Part shown: piece after piece, positions 7,860 to 15,704 of the stretch
Layout: every line of letters starts with the position of its first letter
How positions within the stretch are numbered: position 1 is the first letter of the stretch
DNA from: an uncultured Pseudomonadota bacterium
GTDB lineage: Bacteria; Pseudomonadota; Alphaproteobacteria; Rs-D84
Assembly (NCBI GenBank): GCA_902787665.1
Contig: CADAHF010000006.1
Location: 1 to 42,578 of the forward strand
Direction: 5' to 3'
DNA length: 42,578 nt
Program-made: the position numbers and the translations under genes
Notes under the pieces: generated by a model
The model's database searches: none
What the model was told of the DNA's origin: nothing
Seen by the model: the letters and a program-made list of their open reading frames with translations, nothing else

Positions 7860-7909
7860 GTTCGCAAATATCAACCGTAAAAACGCACTCCTAACCTCAA
7901 TTTGCGAAC
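7860..7909. repeat. 10/30/10 inverted repeat, copy 2
   Basis: GTTCGCAAAT (7860-7869) and ATTTGCGAAC (7900-7909) enclose exactly 30 bases, 21 bases beyond the helicase stop. Arms differ from copy 1 by one base pair that stays complementary (T-A to C-G); the loops are largely unrelated. A compensated change with fixed geometry suggests that the fold, not the sequence, is conserved. Confidence 0.8.
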
Positions 7910-7930
7910 TCTTTAAGAAAAACGATGTAG

Positions 7931-10786
7931 TTACATTACATGTGGATCATCTGGTCTGGTACTGTTTTCGATATCCTGTACCACGCCCATTACACCAACT
8001 ACTTTTGTTCCATCTTGCAGTGATTGTTGTGTCAGCTGCCGCTTCTGAGTAAATCCTGCTTTCTCTGCAAATCTCTGTTTTTTGCTTTTATGGATACACA
8101 TGATTGTACGACCCCGAATATTCATAAAGCGTATAAACCCTTCAAATTCAGGATCATGTTCCAATTCGGTCAGAGCGGTATTGATATTAACAAGTGTATT
8201 GCTTGGGAAAAACTCATCTTTTGCTAATTCGTTAGCTGAAAGCCATTCATCTGTTTTGATAGGACACGTTCTAAATCCAGCCCGTTCTGCAAACAACTGT
8301 TTTTTGCTAACATGCAAACATTTGACAACTTGGCTACCACTTCTCATATCCAGTATAAATCCTTTAAATTCTGGATTGTATTCCAACTCGTTCAAAGCCG
8401 CGTTAATTATGTTGGGGGAGTTCCTTGGGAAATCTTTGTCTTTAGCCAAATCAACAGCAGATAACCATTCTGCTGTTTTTCGAGAACACACTTTAAATCC
8501 CGCTTTTTCTGCAAACAACTGTTTTTTGCTAACATGCAAACATTTGACAACTTGGCTACCACTTCTCATATCCAGTATAAATCCCTCAAACTCCGGATCG
8601 TGTTCCAATTCAACTAAGGCTGTGTTGATTTTTGTTGGATATCCACTTGGAAAATCTTGGTCTCTAGTTAAATCAATAGCTGCTAGCCATTCAGGTGTCT
8701 TGATTGGATACGTTTTAAACCCAGCTCGCTCTGCAAATCTTTGTTTTTTACTAACATGTATACATTTGCAAAGCTTTCCACTTGTTTTCATATCCTGTAT
8801 AAACCCTTTGAATTCGGGATCTTGTTCAAATCTGTCCAACGCATTATTGATCATTCTTAAGGTATTGCTTGGGAAACCCTCATCTTTTGCTAAATCGTTA
8901 GCAGACAACCATTCATCAGTTTTGGGTGGATAGTACTTAAATCCCGCTTTTTCTGCAAATCTTTGTTTTTTACTAATATGTATACATTTACAAACCATTC
9001 CTCCACCGGTTTTCATATCCTGTATAAATCCCTCACACTCCGGATCGTGTTCCAATTCAACTAAGGCTGTGTTGATTTTTGTTGGATATCCACTTGGAAA
9101 ATTGTCGTCTTTTGCCAATTCCTTAGCAGACAACCATTCATCAGTTTTGGGCGGATAGTACCTAAATCCCGCTTTTTCTGCAAATCTTTGTTTTTTACTA
9201 ATATGTATACACTTGGCAATATGGGCACCAGTTTTCATATCACGTATAAATCCTTTGAATTCGGGATCGTTTTGAAATTTTATCAATGCATCCGTGATAT
9301 TTTGATAACTGCCCCTAGGAAAATCTTTGTCTTTCACTAAATCAATTGCCGACAACCATTCATCCGTTTTTTCTGGAATAAATTCGTCCGCTATGCGTTC
9401 TTCGGTTTTACGGTTCAATTCGATTAGGGTTGCACTATCCGTAATCAAGTCAAAATCAACAAATTCAATATTGCCATGAGTGCGTGTACCTATGTTAGTT
9501 TTATCACGTTGAAAATCCTTGGGGTATAAAACGATATTTCCTTCGGCTATATCCTTGAATAACACTTGATGCGAATTCGATGCCGTGTATAAAATTTCTT
9601 CAGGTGCTTCATTTTTTGTAGCACGAAATATAGTATCCAAAACAAATGCAATTTTATCGGGGTTATCTTCATCCAATCGTATTGCTCGACCGGCGGTCTG
9701 TTCCGCTTTGACCCGCGAACGTGTCGGATAATTTATACACATAGAAACCGTTACATCATCAAACCCTTCGGTCAAGGTGCCAACCTGACATGCAACAGTG
9801 TATCTGCCAGATTCAAATTCGCCTTTTAAACGATCATATTCTTTGTCGCTAATTCCAACTTTGTGTAAAGATATTGCAACATCAAGTCCCATAATTTCAT
9901 TTATTTTTGCTGCTTGTAAATTCGCAGTTGCCGCATTTGGACAGTTTATTATTGCTTTTAGGGTATTAAACCTTGTTCCTGTTTCTTTATCAAAACCATC
10001 CGCATAAACACGTGCGATTTCTGTTGCCAGTGTTTCTGGGCTGATTTTTGTCGTTATTTTTTCATAATCGTAATCGCCGGTACTTGTTGCAGGTATATTG
10101 GATAAGTCGCAAACAATACTTGACCGATAAAGAATATTCTTAACTGGACTTAAAACGCCATTTTTGACGGCTTTTGGAATATCCATCGCAAATATTTCAG
10201 TATTTAACATATTCGCAACTGCACGATTTGCTTCATATTTAGGTGTAGCGGTAAAACCTATAATTGGCACAAACTGGTTATAAAAAGTTAATCGTTCAGA
10301 AATCTTTTCGCCAAGCATATGATGTGCCTCATCAGCAAAAATCAGGGCAACATCATTAAAATCTACAATCCCAAATAATTTTACTAGTGAATTATAGGTC
10401 GTGATAATAACATCACTGCTGTTATCTTTTTTCTTACCACTGAATTCTGTTGCGGTAATGTTTGCGAATTTTTCTAGGTTTTTCTGTGTTTGTTCTATCA
10501 GAGATAAACGTGGCACAATTATTACAATTTTTTGATGTTTTTTTGTACCAGTCACAGTAAGTGCATCAAAATATGCACGCGCCATACGTGCAAACATAAC
10601 AGTTTTGCCATAGCCAGTTGGCAATTTAAAATAACTATGTGCTATTTGTTCGTCTGTAAATTTGTCGGACACAAGTTCACGAAAAACCTCACGTTTTTGC
10701 TTATCACGCCACGTGGGCCAGGCATCTGCATCGGCTATCTGCCTGGCAAGACCCGCACGTAAAAGTTCTACATCTGTTGTATCCAT
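7931..10786 (-). CDS. SF2 DEAH-box helicase with six C-terminal 74-residue repeats
   Basis: Residues 50-390 form a superfamily 2 helicase core of the restriction-enzyme/ComF-like type: Walker A LPTGYGKT (55-62), DEAH box (152-155), TAT motif (179-181) and motif VI QTAGRAIR (363-370). Residues 471-912 are six tandem copies of a unit beginning KTxEWLSAxxLAKDxxFPS and closing with KCIHxSKKQRFAEKAGF, starting near residues 471, 545, 620, 694, 768 and 842. Each unit resembles a small helix-turn-helix-like domain with a basic tail, so nucleic-acid binding is a reasonable guess. No methylase, nuclease or second subunit is adjacent. Start ATG 10786 has AAGGTAGG upstream. It is a stand-alone gene between matched repeats. 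Phage defence or mobile-element function is inference; the repeat family was not recognised. Confidence 0.85.
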   Translation of the reverse strand: MDTTDVELLRAGLARQIADADAWPTWRDKQKREVFRELVSDKFTDEQIAHSYFKLPTGYGKTVMFARMARAYFDALTVTGTKKHQKIVIIVPRLSLIEQTQKNLEKFANITATEFSGKKKDNSSDVIITTYNSLVKLFGIVDFNDVALIFADEAHHMLGEKISERLTFYNQFVPIIGFTATPKYEANRAVANMLNTEIFAMDIPKAVKNGVLSPVKNILYRSSIVCDLSNIPATSTGDYDYEKITTKISPETLATEIARVYADGFDKETGTRFNTLKAIINCPNAATANLQAAKINEIMGLDVAISLHKVGISDKEYDRLKGEFESGRYTVACQVGTLTEGFDDVTVSMCINYPTRSRVKAEQTAGRAIRLDEDNPDKIAFVLDTIFRATKNEAPEEILYTASNSHQVLFKDIAEGNIVLYPKDFQRDKTNIGTRTHGNIEFVDFDLITDSATLIELNRKTEERIADEFIPEKTDEWLSAIDLVKDKDFPRGSYQNITDALIKFQNDPEFKGFIRDMKTGAHIAKCIHISKKQRFAEKAGFRYYPPKTDEWLSAKELAKDDNFPSGYPTKINTALVELEHDPECEGFIQDMKTGGGMVCKCIHISKKQRFAEKAGFKYYPPKTDEWLSANDLAKDEGFPSNTLRMINNALDRFEQDPEFKGFIQDMKTSGKLCKCIHVSKKQRFAERAGFKTYPIKTPEWLAAIDLTRDQDFPSGYPTKINTALVELEHDPEFEGFILDMRSGSQVVKCLHVSKKQLFAEKAGFKVCSRKTAEWLSAVDLAKDKDFPRNSPNIINAALNELEYNPEFKGFILDMRSGSQVVKCLHVSKKQLFAERAGFRTCPIKTDEWLSANELAKDEFFPSNTLVNINTALTELEHDPEFEGFIRFMNIRGRTIMCIHKSKKQRFAEKAGFTQKRQLTQQSLQDGTKVVGVMGVVQDIENSTRPDDPHVM
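8051..9376 (-). repeat. Six tandem 222-225-bp coding repeats of the helicase gene
   Basis: Unit spacing is 74 or 75 codons. Bases 8285-8362 are identical to 8507-8584 (78 bases, repeats 5 and 4). Bases 8590-8655 are identical to 9037-9102 (66 bases, repeats 4 and 2). Other parts of the same units differ clearly, so the array is a mosaic shaped by recombination or gene conversion. Confidence 0.9.
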
Positions 10787-10810
10787 ATTTAGACCTACCT
10801 TATGAATTGT

Positions 10811-10819
10811 ATTGTACCA
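10811..10819 (-). promoter_or_regulatory. Extended -10 element of the helicase gene
   Basis: TGGTACAAT on the minus strand, 25 bases before the start codon, fits an extended -10 (TGn-TACAAT). No good -35 is seen; that position falls at the edge of repeat B. Confidence 0.4.
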
Positions 10820-10831
10820 TAAAAATCTGAG

Positions 10832-10913
10832 AAAAACACCTTAATATCTTTCCCACACACCAACAAATCACGCATATCATTAGTTCGTGAATTGCACAGA
10901 TGGCCCTGCCAAA
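10832..10913. repeat. 82-bp direct repeat, copy B (tRNA-3'-end-like terminus)
   Basis: Ungapped partner of 7699-7780, about 83% identical overall and identical over the final 23 bases, ending TGGCCCTGCCAAA. It lies upstream of the helicase gene and marks the far end of the accessory block. A terminator hairpin follows directly at 10921, as at the tRNA-Glu end. Confidence 0.8.
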
Positions 10914-10920
10914 ATAAAAA

Positions 10921-10948
10921 GACCACCGTTTGGTGGTCGTTTTATTTT
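10921..10948. terminator. Bidirectional intrinsic terminator
   Basis: Perfect stem GACCACC/GGTGGTC with loop GTTT, T-rich on both outer sides. It serves the alpha/beta hydrolase gene on the minus strand. Confidence 0.85.
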
Positions 10949-10961
10949 AATATTTGATTTT

Positions 10962-11984
10962 TTATTTCATATTTTCACGCAAGAAAGATTCAATCTTATC
11001 AAACGGAATCACATCCATATTGTCGTATAAATCAACATGGTTTGCACCTGGGATAATCATCAATTCTTTATTATCGCCCTTCAGTTTTTCAAAGGCACCT
11101 TCGCTGAAATAACGGCTGTGTGCTTTTTCGCCATGAACCAATAATACAGCACTGCGTATTTCGTTTGCACGTTGTAAAATTGGCATATTGATGAATGACA
11201 AACTACTTGTCTTGTTCCATCCACCATTTGAATTCAATGAACGTTTATGATAGCCACGTGGTGTTTTGTAATATGCATAATAATCTTTGACAAACTGTGG
11301 TGCATCATCTGGTAATGGATCAACTACACCGCCTGCCAAATCATATTTGCCGTTTTTATAGTCAACTGTGCGTTGTGCATTTAATGAACTTTTATTTGCA
11401 AAGCGTGCATCAGCATTATCATCAGCATCAAAATAGCCATTTGCGCTTACACGTGTCATGTCATACATTGTTGATGCAACGGTTGCTTTGATTCTGGTGT
11501 CCATTGCTGCAGCGTTGATTGCCATTCCACCCCAACCACAGATTCCAATAATACCGATTTTATCAGCATCAACGTCTTTGCGATTTGCCAGATAATCAAC
11601 AGCGGCCGAGAAATCTTCTGTGTTTATATCAGGGGATGCAACATAACGAACTTTGCCACCACTTTCACCAGTAAAAGATGGATCAAAAGCCAAAGTTATA
11701 AATCCACGAGATGCCATTTCTTGTGCATATAAACCAGAAGATTGTTCTTTAACTGCACCAAAAGGACCAGATACTGCGATTGCTGGCATCTTTTCCGCTG
11801 TTTTATTTTTAGGCATATACAAATTACCAGTCAATTCGATTCCATATCTGTTGTGGAAATGAACCTTTTGCATGACAACATTTGGATTTTTTGGAAATAC
11901 ATTATCCCATTTGTTGCATGGTATAAGAAAATATCCGAGTATTCCTAAAATTGCTACGATTGCGATTATGATGGTTGTTTTCAT
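10962..11984 (-). CDS. Membrane-anchored alpha/beta hydrolase (dienelactone-hydrolase-like)
   Basis: 340 residues: an N-terminal hydrophobic helix (about 3-21; a signal anchor without a clear cleavage site) and an alpha/beta hydrolase domain likely facing the periplasm. Visible elements are GFITLAFDPSFTGESGG after an early strand, the elbow GICGWGG around residue 149, the VHGEKAHS segment and the late GANHVDLYD containing the probable catalytic His. The elbow departs from GxSxGG: Cys149 is the best nucleophile candidate, as in dienelactone hydrolases, but the spacing is one residue longer and Trp occupies a neighbouring place. Start ATG 11984 has AAAGGAG upstream. It stands alone with a terminator behind it. 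Substrate unknown. The 230 bases upstream of it hold nothing recognisable. Confidence 0.8.
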   Translation of the reverse strand: MKTTIIIAIVAILGILGYFLIPCNKWDNVFPKNPNVVMQKVHFHNRYGIELTGNLYMPKNKTAEKMPAIAVSGPFGAVKEQSSGLYAQEMASRGFITLAFDPSFTGESGGKVRYVASPDINTEDFSAAVDYLANRKDVDADKIGIIGICGWGGMAINAAAMDTRIKATVASTMYDMTRVSANGYFDADDNADARFANKSSLNAQRTVDYKNGKYDLAGGVVDPLPDDAPQFVKDYYAYYKTPRGYHKRSLNSNGGWNKTSSLSFINMPILQRANEIRSAVLLVHGEKAHSRYFSEGAFEKLKGDNKELMIIPGANHVDLYDNMDVIPFDKIESFLRENMK

Positions 11985-12216
11985 TTTTGACTCCTTTCAA
12001 TCGGATAATAACGATTACAACAATTTTTCACAAGTAAATAATTCTGTCGGTTTAGTGTTTCAAATCATTCAAAAACTCTTCTATCATACTGTGATATTTC
12101 AGTTCGAATGTTGTCAATTTGTGGCTGCCAAACAAAAGAAAATTAAAAGCATATCAGCAATTATGGAATTGAAATTATTCCACATGATTTGACTTTTTCA
12201 GTATTCTGGGTTTATA

Positions 12217-12345
12217 ATGAACACCATGAAAAAAGTAATTATTGGAATTTTAGTCGTTTTTTCACTGGCGGTTGCCGGGTGTGGTGTTAAAACTGGTCTT
12301 GACCGTCCAGATTCATCGTTCCCACGCGCATACCCAGTGCATTAA
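12217..12345 (+). CDS. Small lipoprotein, LptM (YifL)-like
   Basis: 42 residues: a Lys-containing start (MNTMKK), a hydrophobic stretch and a lipobox VAGC with Cys22, so the mature peptide would be about 21 residues. The residues after the Cys (CGVKTGLDRP) resemble the CGxKGPL(Y)xP start of LptM-type lipoproteins, which help mature the LptD translocon. Assignment to LptM is tentative. An internal ATG at 12226 is an alternative start. It lies just upstream of tRNA-Leu on the same strand. Confidence 0.7.
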   Translation: MNTMKKVIIGILVVFSLAVAGCGVKTGLDRPDSSFPRAYPVH

Positions 12346-12357
12346 TCTTAAGTTTGT

Positions 12358-12442
12358 GCGGGTATGGCGAAACTGGTAGACGCGCTGGATTTAGGTTCCA
12401 GTGGGGAAACCCATAAGAGTTCAAGTCTCTTTACCCGCACCA
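12358..12442 (+). tRNA. tRNA-Leu (TAG)
   Basis: Acceptor GCGGGTA pairs with TACCCGC; the anticodon stem CTGGA/TCCAG carries loop TTTAGGT with anticodon TAG; there is a long class II variable arm, a T-arm with GTTCAAGTC, discriminator A and an encoded CCA. Confidence 0.95.
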
Positions 12443-12448
12443 ATAATG

Positions 12449-12564
12449 TGTATGGCGTCTGCGAAGCGGATTGCGAGCGCAGCGCAGCAATCAAACTGGT
12501 AGACGCGCTGGATTTAGGTGAGAGTGGCAAACCCATAAGAGTTCAAGTCTCTTTACCCGCACCA
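12449..12564 (+). pseudogene. Damaged second copy of tRNA-Leu with an inserted GC-rich palindrome
   Basis: From 12494 to 12564 it repeats the intact tRNA-Leu from the D-loop to the CCA end, nearly exactly over the 3' 35 bases. The 5' acceptor strand is lost, the 3' side of the anticodon stem is altered (TGAGAG instead of TTCCAG), and about 37 extra bases sit in the D-arm region. That insert is GC-rich and contains GATTGC/GCAATC arms nested within GCGTCT/AGACGC. It cannot fold as a tRNA. Confidence 0.8.
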
Positions 12565-12630
12565 AAATTTACTTGATTTTCGGGAATTTATAACTTAATA
12601 TTCAACGCAGTATTAACAAAGGGTAAAAAA

Positions 12631-12810
12631 ATGGCATCTAAAAAAGGCAGCAAAGAAGTTATCAAGCTGGAAAACAAAGAAACCGGCTATTTCTATACAA
12701 CAACTAAAAATACCAAGTCGGAAAACACCGCTGGCAAAATGAAAATGCGTAAATATGATCCAAAATTACGCAAACACGTTGTGTTCACCGAAGGTAAAAT
12801 GTCACACTAA
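12631..12810 (+). CDS. rpmG: 50S ribosomal protein L33
   Basis: 59 residues starting MASKKGSKEVIKLEN and containing the L33 core YTTTKNTKSENTAGKMKMRKYDP and HVVFTEGKMSH end. There are no cysteines, so this is the zinc-independent form usual in Proteobacteria. AAAGGG lies ahead of ATG 12631 and a strong terminator follows. It is a large-subunit protein near the tRNA exit site. Confidence 0.95.
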   Translation: MASKKGSKEVIKLENKETGYFYTTTKNTKSENTAGKMKMRKYDPKLRKHVVFTEGKMSH

Positions 12811-12840
12811 GCGGTTAGTGTTAGTGGTTAGTTATTAAGA

Positions 12841-12864
12841 ACGGGTGCAAAATGCACCCGTTTT
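12841..12864. terminator. Bidirectional terminator of rpmG and parC
   Basis: Nine-base perfect stem ACGGGTGCA/TGCACCCGT with an AAA loop and T-rich flank. Outer bases (about 12816-12834 and 12866-12890) form an imperfect continuation of the stem. Confidence 0.88.
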
Positions 12865-12885
12865 ACTATTCACTAATACTAATCA

Positions 12886-15123
12886 CTATTTCCCAAATTT
12901 ACCGCTTCTTGGAAAACCAACTGGGATGGTGCGACCCTGGGATGCGCGTTTACCCAACCATGGTGTAATATCGTCCAATTTTGTTGTGCCACGACCAGTC
13001 GTCCAACCAAAACCATCCGCCATGTTAAAGAACATAGCGTCAATCGTATATGTCCGTTCGGCATTGTATTTCTGTAATATAACGCCCTTGCCCCGGGTCA
13101 TTTCTGGAATCTCAGACGCTGCAAATATCAGCAATTTATCATTTGACCCCGACAAAGCAACCGTATCGCCGTCAACACGAACACACAAAACCGCCGGATT
13201 CTTATCATCGGTATTCATAACCTGTTTTCCATTACGCGTTTGGGCCAAGCAATTTTCACCCGAAACAATGAAACCTGTTCCATGACGCCCAACCAATAAA
13301 TACTTTGCATTTGTATCCAAAACGAACGCACGAACAATGTTTTCTTCGGCACCAATGTCCGCCATCATACGCACCGATTCACCAAAACCACGCGCCGACG
13401 GCAAATCGTTTGCCGATAATGTGAACATTTTGCCCGACGCACCAAAGATATTGATTTTATCGGTCGACATCGCATGAAACGCCGACAGTAATTCGTCACC
13501 TTCCTTGAATTTGACATCCAGGTTGTTCAAATCAAGGTGCCCCTTGGCCGCGCGTATCCAGCCCATTGTGGACAAGATTATCGTTAACGGTTCTTTTTCA
13601 ATAAATTCATCCGCGTTTACAACAATTTCTTCGGTTTGTTCCGCCCATGTTGTGCGACGACGACCAAGTGCCGTTTTTTTGTCGTAACGTTTTTTAATAT
13701 CACCAAACCATGCCTTTAATTGTTCGTTTTGCATTTCTTCGCTTTTCAGCAAATCTTGCAATTGCTTTTGTTCCGCCAGCAATTCTTTATTTTCGCGCTT
13801 GATTTCCATTTCTTCCAATTTACGCAAAGAACGCAAGCGAGTATTCAAAATCGCTTCGACCTGTAATTCGGTCAATTTGAATTCATCCATTAATACCGCT
13901 TTGGCATCGTCTTCGGTACGGATAATTTCAATTACGCGGTCCAAGTTCAAATAAACAATCAGCAATCCACCCAATATTTCCAATCGGCGCGTGATATTGC
14001 CAAGCCGCCAATTTGTTCGACGAATTAACACTTTCTTTTGATGTGCAATAAATTCACGCAGAACATCACCAATTCCCATAACACGTGGTGCACCATTGGA
14101 ATCAATAACATTAAAGTTCATATTGAAACGATATTCCAAATCAGTGGTTGCAAACAAATGCGCCATTAATTTATCCGCCGGAACATTGCGTGATTTTGGT
14201 GTAATCACAATACGCACATCTGTTGTTGACTCATCAACAATATCGTCAACCAATGGCAACTTTTTTGCATCAATCAAGCCCGCAATCTGTTCCACCAATT
14301 TAGATTTAATCAAACCATATGGAATTTCAGTAATCGCAATTTGATAACCACCACGGTCAAGTTCTTCTATTTCCCAGCGCGCACGAATACGAAACGCACC
14401 GCGTCCACTATCATAGTTTTTGCAAATCGTGTCAAAATTATCAATTAACACACCGCCGGTTGGAAAATCGGGACCAACTAATTTCTTCATAATTTGTGAT
14501 GTTGTCGCATCAGGCTTGTCCACAACCAAACATAATGCATCGCAAACCTCTGCCACATTGTGTGTCGGAATATTTGTTGCCATACCAACCGCAATACCCA
14601 TACCACCGTTTGCCAATAAATTCGGAAACGCACCAGGCATAACCGTTGGTTCAACCGTTGTTCCGTCAAAGTTCGGCATCATGTCAACACTGTCTTCGTC
14701 GATACCTTCCATAATCAACATTGCCGCATCGGTCATTTTTGATTCGGTATAACGATAAGCTGCCTGGGGGTCGCCATCAATATTACCAAAATTACCCTGA
14801 CCATCAATTAACGGATAACGCACAGAGAAATCTTGCGCCAAACGCACCATCGCATCATAGACCGACGAATCGCCATGCGGGTGATAATGCCCCAACACAT
14901 CACCAACAACCGTTGCGCATTTACGAAAAGCAGCAGCCGGTGACAATTTTTGTCGCAACATAGAAAACAAAATACGGCGATGCACTGGTTTTAATCCATC
15001 ACGAACATCCGGCAATGCACGTGACACAATCGTTGATACCGCATACGACAAATACCGTTCTGAAATCGCATCGGATAATTGCTGAGAATCTATTCTTTCG
15101 ACAAAATTCGTAGTTTTCGACAT
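12886..15123 (-). CDS. parC: DNA topoisomerase IV subunit A (ParC)
   Basis: Breakage-reunion subunit that decatenates daughter chromosomes with ParE. The 745 residues include the N-terminal LSYAVSTIVSRALPDVRDGLKPVHRRI block, the quinolone-pocket region GHYHPHGDSSVYDAMV, the catalytic-tyrosine segment AAYRYTESKM, IPTHN and a beta-pinwheel C-terminal domain. Length and absence of a GyrA box (QRRGGKG) favour ParC over GyrA. The first Ser of GDSS is the wild-type residue at the usual quinolone-resistance position, so no such mutation is evident there. Start ATG 15123. It is the last gene of a minus-strand unit with zapA and a coiled-coil protein. Confidence 0.95.
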   Translation of the reverse strand: MSKTTNFVERIDSQQLSDAISERYLSYAVSTIVSRALPDVRDGLKPVHRRILFSMLRQKLSPAAAFRKCATVVGDVLGHYHPHGDSSVYDAMVRLAQDFSVRYPLIDGQGNFGNIDGDPQAAYRYTESKMTDAAMLIMEGIDEDSVDMMPNFDGTTVEPTVMPGAFPNLLANGGMGIAVGMATNIPTHNVAEVCDALCLVVDKPDATTSQIMKKLVGPDFPTGGVLIDNFDTICKNYDSGRGAFRIRARWEIEELDRGGYQIAITEIPYGLIKSKLVEQIAGLIDAKKLPLVDDIVDESTTDVRIVITPKSRNVPADKLMAHLFATTDLEYRFNMNFNVIDSNGAPRVMGIGDVLREFIAHQKKVLIRRTNWRLGNITRRLEILGGLLIVYLNLDRVIEIIRTEDDAKAVLMDEFKLTELQVEAILNTRLRSLRKLEEMEIKRENKELLAEQKQLQDLLKSEEMQNEQLKAWFGDIKKRYDKKTALGRRRTTWAEQTEEIVVNADEFIEKEPLTIILSTMGWIRAAKGHLDLNNLDVKFKEGDELLSAFHAMSTDKINIFGASGKMFTLSANDLPSARGFGESVRMMADIGAEENIVRAFVLDTNAKYLLVGRHGTGFIVSGENCLAQTRNGKQVMNTDDKNPAVLCVRVDGDTVALSGSNDKLLIFAASEIPEMTRGKGVILQKYNAERTYTIDAMFFNMADGFGWTTGRGTTKLDDITPWLGKRASQGRTIPVGFPRSGKFGK

Positions 15124-15139
15124 AATGCTAGCTTACTTT

Positions 15140-15415
15140 TTAATTTATCTTGTTTTTAATTTCCCGAATTCGCGCCAAAATTTCACGCAAATCATCATCC
15201 GTAACCGACGGCGATTGGCGATTTTGCACCTCGTCCGCCAGCACGATACACAATGTCGCAAGCAATAAATTTTCTGGCAATGGCCCCATTTTATCCAGAA
15301 TTTGACGCGCCCGCACATCAACCATTTGTCCCAACTGAACAAGGCGCCCCTCTTGGCCGTCACCGCACCGCATGGTATAGTTTTTATTAACAATTGGTAT
15401 TGATACGACACTCAT
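15140..15415 (-). CDS. zapA: Cell division protein ZapA
   Basis: 91 residues. The N-terminal half matches ZapA (VSIPIVNKNYTMRCGDGQE, then LGQMVDVRARQI), and the C-terminal half is helical, as needed for the antiparallel coiled coil. ZapA bundles FtsZ filaments at the division ring. Its start codon overlaps the stop of the upstream coiled-coil gene (ATGA at 15412-15415), and parC begins 16 bases after its stop. Confidence 0.9.
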   Translation of the reverse strand: MSVVSIPIVNKNYTMRCGDGQEGRLVQLGQMVDVRARQILDKMGPLPENLLLATLCIVLADEVQNRQSPSVTDDDLREILARIREIKNKIN

Positions 15416-15621
15416 GATAACTTCTTTAATATAGCCAAGGATTTATCAATCATATCTGTTGCGCGTTTATTGCGGTCACGCAGATTTTTAACCTGTTCTG
15501 TTAAAATAGCAACCTCTAAATCTGTTTGACGTTCCGCCACAGACGCCGCCCCGCGCAAGCGCGATGTTGCATCTGCCAACGCATCCAGCTCATGAAAGAT
15601 TTGTTCCTTGATATCTGACAT
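15412..15621 (-). CDS. Small coiled-coil protein upstream of zapA (DUF4164-like)
   Basis: 69 residues, almost wholly predicted helix with heptad-like spacing (LRGAASVAERQTDLEVAI, EQVKNLRDRN). Alphaproteobacteria commonly carry a short DUF4164 coiled-coil protein next to zapA; the match here rests on size, composition and position. A role in division is inferred from translational coupling to zapA. Confidence 0.7.
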   Translation of the reverse strand: MSDIKEQIFHELDALADATSRLRGAASVAERQTDLEVAILTEQVKNLRDRNKRATDMIDKSLAILKKLS

Positions 15622-15704
15622 ACGCCCATCATAAGATATTTTTTATATGCGTTCAACCCCAAAATGTGATATAATGCGCCCGTAAGCATTAAGGGATTTT
15701 GTGC

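Noticed and set aside
8082..8933. 283-codon open frame on the plus strand opposite the helicase repeats
   Set aside because: It mirrors the tandem repeats of the minus-strand gene; no ribosome-binding site and no independent protein character.
8051..9376. CRISPR array
   Set aside because: Repeats are 222 bp, contiguous and coding, with no unique spacers and no cas genes nearby.
12364..12576. 70-codon frame spanning tRNA-Leu and its damaged copy
   Set aside because: Its apparent internal repeat is simply the duplicated tRNA sequence.
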